6,448 bases of DNA. Origin: Kiritimatiellia bacterium. Its GTDB lineage: Bacteria > Verrucomicrobiota > Kiritimatiellia > RFP12 > UBA1067. The notes under the pieces are model-generated. The model was not told the DNA's origin. It worked only from the letters and a program-made list of their open reading frames with translations, and ran no database searches. Made by a program: the position numbers and the translations under genes. How positions within the stretch are numbered: position 1 is the first letter of the stretch; every line of letters begins with the position of its first letter. The stretch lies in assembly GCA_017479035.1 (NCBI GenBank), contig JAFVCR010000068.1:1-6448 (forward strand), in the 5' to 3' direction. Shown one piece after another: positions 6,087 through 6,448 of this stretch.

Positions 6087-6115
6087 ATTATAAAATATAC
6101 ATTTTCAAAACGCAA
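6087..6115 (-). promoter_or_regulatory. Promoter candidate of the His-rich gene
   Basis: On the minus strand a perfect TATAAT (6092-6087) lies in an AT-rich stretch, with a -35-like TTGCGT (6115-6110, 3 of 6 matches) 17 bases upstream. Predicted transcription start is near 6080. The TTGC-type -35 and the 17-base spacing are the same as in the two promoter candidates at 1018-1046 and 1082-1110. Confidence 0.6.
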
Positions 6116-6142
6116 GCAAATTTTTAACGCTCTGCAATATCC

Positions 6143-6170
6143 GCAGTTTGCAGTTTGCAGTTTGCAGTTT
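6143..6170. repeat. Four-copy tandem heptamer GCAGTTT
   Basis: Four perfect contiguous copies of GCAGTTT fill these 28 bases. The same word occurs in the hairpin at 5540-5578 and at 1050-1059 in the thiN spacer. Such heptamer arrays recall short tandemly repeated repetitive sequences described in cyanobacteria, but no taxonomic meaning is implied. Copy number is likely to vary between strains by slippage. Confidence 0.9.
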
Positions 6171-6191
6171 TTCGTAGCAACATTTGTCGCC

Positions 6192-6224
6192 TGTATACTG
6201 TATACTGTGGGGGTACTGTGGGGA
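6192..6224. repeat. Overlapping tandem doublets: TGTATAC x2 and an 11-mer x2
   Basis: TGTATAC occurs at 6192-6198 and 6199-6205. It runs into two copies of the 11-mer TACTGTGGGGR (6203-6213 and 6214-6224). The second of these leads straight into the GC-rich hairpin unit at 6218, so the doublets and the larger repeat share sequence. Confidence 0.8.
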
Positions 6225-6265
6225 CGCGGGCGTCTCGCCCGCGGCTTCCGCCATGTATCCTTATA
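6218..6265. repeat. GC-hairpin repeat unit, copy 1
   Basis: This 48-base unit begins GTGGGGACGCGGGC and ends CCATGTATCCTTATA. Its core is a perfect eight-base stem CGCGGGCG (6225-6232) and CGCCCGCG (6236-6243) with a TCT loop. No T-tract follows on either strand, so it does not look like an intrinsic terminator. A second copy starts 133 bases further on. Confidence 0.85.
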
Positions 6266-6348
6266 ATACATGTATCCTTATAGTATATATATCCCTATAT
6301 CCCTATATATATGCGGTATCTGCCCCATATATATGCGGTGTCTGCCTC
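6252..6348. repeat. Run of AT-rich tandem doublets (17-mer, 8-mer, 22-mer)
   Basis: Three different units each occur twice in succession: a 17-mer beginning CATGTATCCTTATA (6252-6268 and 6269-6285, one mismatch), TATATCCC (6288-6295 and 6296-6303), and a 22-mer beginning ATATATATGCGGT (6305-6326 and 6327-6348, two mismatches). Together they fill nearly all the space between the two copies of the GC-hairpin unit. There is no open frame of note and no inverted-repeat border typical of an insertion sequence. Confidence 0.85.
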
Positions 6349-6350
6349 CA

Positions 6351-6416
6351 GTGGGGACGCGGGCATGCCTGTGCGGCTTCGTACCTCGCCCGCGGCTTCC
6401 TCCATGCATCCTTATA
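6351..6416. repeat. GC-hairpin repeat unit, copy 2, with a longer loop
   Basis: The outer parts match copy 1: the first 14 bases exactly, and the right part (6387-6416) with two differences. The stem CGCGGGC/GCCCGCG (6358-6364 and 6388-6394) is kept. The four bases between the shared arms of copy 1 are replaced by 22 bases (6365-6386), making a loop of 23. The inserted part includes GCGGCTTCG, close to the GCGGCTTCC just outside the stem, and with its left flank it resembles the leader segment at 6056-6076. Confidence 0.85.
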
Positions 6417-6448
6417 CACTTATATATATATGCAATACTCATATGCAA

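Larger units (their letters stand above)
6116..6448. other. Gene-free, repeat-rich terminal region
   Basis: Beyond the promoter of the His-rich gene I see no credible coding sequence on either strand. Short frames here consist of repeat-derived codons without ribosome binding sites. The contents are the heptamer array, the doublets and the two GC-hairpin units annotated separately, followed by an AT-rich tail (6417-6448) with a TATATATATATGCAA-like run. Whatever gene lies to the right is outside the window. Confidence 0.7.

Noticed and set aside
6218..6265. GC-rich hairpin as a rho-independent terminator.
   Set aside because: No T-tract follows the stem on either strand, and the same stem recurs with a different loop, which fits a repeat better.
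6083..6271. 62-codon minus-strand frame upstream of the His-rich gene.
   Set aside because: It is made of repeat sequence, lacks a ribosome binding site, and overlaps the promoter.
6143..6416. CRISPR array or replication origin in the repeat-rich tail.
   Set aside because: The repeats are tandem doublets or two dissimilar copies, without regularly spaced constant repeats and unique spacers. No DnaA-box cluster or rep gene is visible.

Overview
The window looks like a chromosomal piece of a moderately GC-rich Gram-negative bacterium. Two proteins have N-terminal signal peptides, the metabolic genes are ordinary bacterial ones, and one intergenic region is very rich in short repeats. The phylum cannot be settled from this sequence. 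The mix of a large secreted protein of unknown function, repeat-filled spacers and genes seemingly without Shine-Dalgarno sites would fit the PVC group (for example Lentisphaerota or Kiritimatiellota), but that is a weak inference. I see no phage, transposase, CRISPR, tRNA or rRNA.

Layout. From 1008 down to the left edge runs a 336-codon, edge-truncated minus-strand gene for a secreted protein. It may contain a gluzincin (peptidase MA-like) fold that has lost its HExxH zinc site. A 108-base divergent spacer (1009-1116) carries two back-to-back promoter candidates so close to the two start codons that both transcripts would be nearly or fully leaderless. Rightward from it, thiamine pyrophosphokinase (1117-1743) and indole-3-glycerol-phosphate synthase TrpC (1740-2519) overlap by ATGA and form a two-gene unit. 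Convergent to it, and read right to left, is a spermidine/putrescine-type ABC importer operon: potA (5521-4364), potB (4357-3359) and potC (3362-2544). It is tightly packed and translationally coupled, but no periplasmic binding protein gene (potD) is in the window.

Upstream of potA, on the same strand, is a small secreted protein with six prolines, eight histidines, a glycine-rich hydrophobic stretch and VVVQQP repeats (6034-5594). It has its own promoter and a strong ribosome binding site. A long hairpin separates it from potA.

The last 400 bases or so (about 6035-6448) hold no gene. They hold a promoter, a leader hairpin, a four-copy heptamer array, a GC-rich hairpin unit present twice 133 bases apart with different loops, and a series of short tandem doublets of 7, 11, 17, 8 and 22 bases. 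Words from these repeats recur in the potA leader hairpin and in the leader of the His-rich gene, so a small repeat family appears to have spread through the spacers here. I did not find a clear new multi-gene system. The most unusual material is the repeat family and the divergent leaderless promoter pair.
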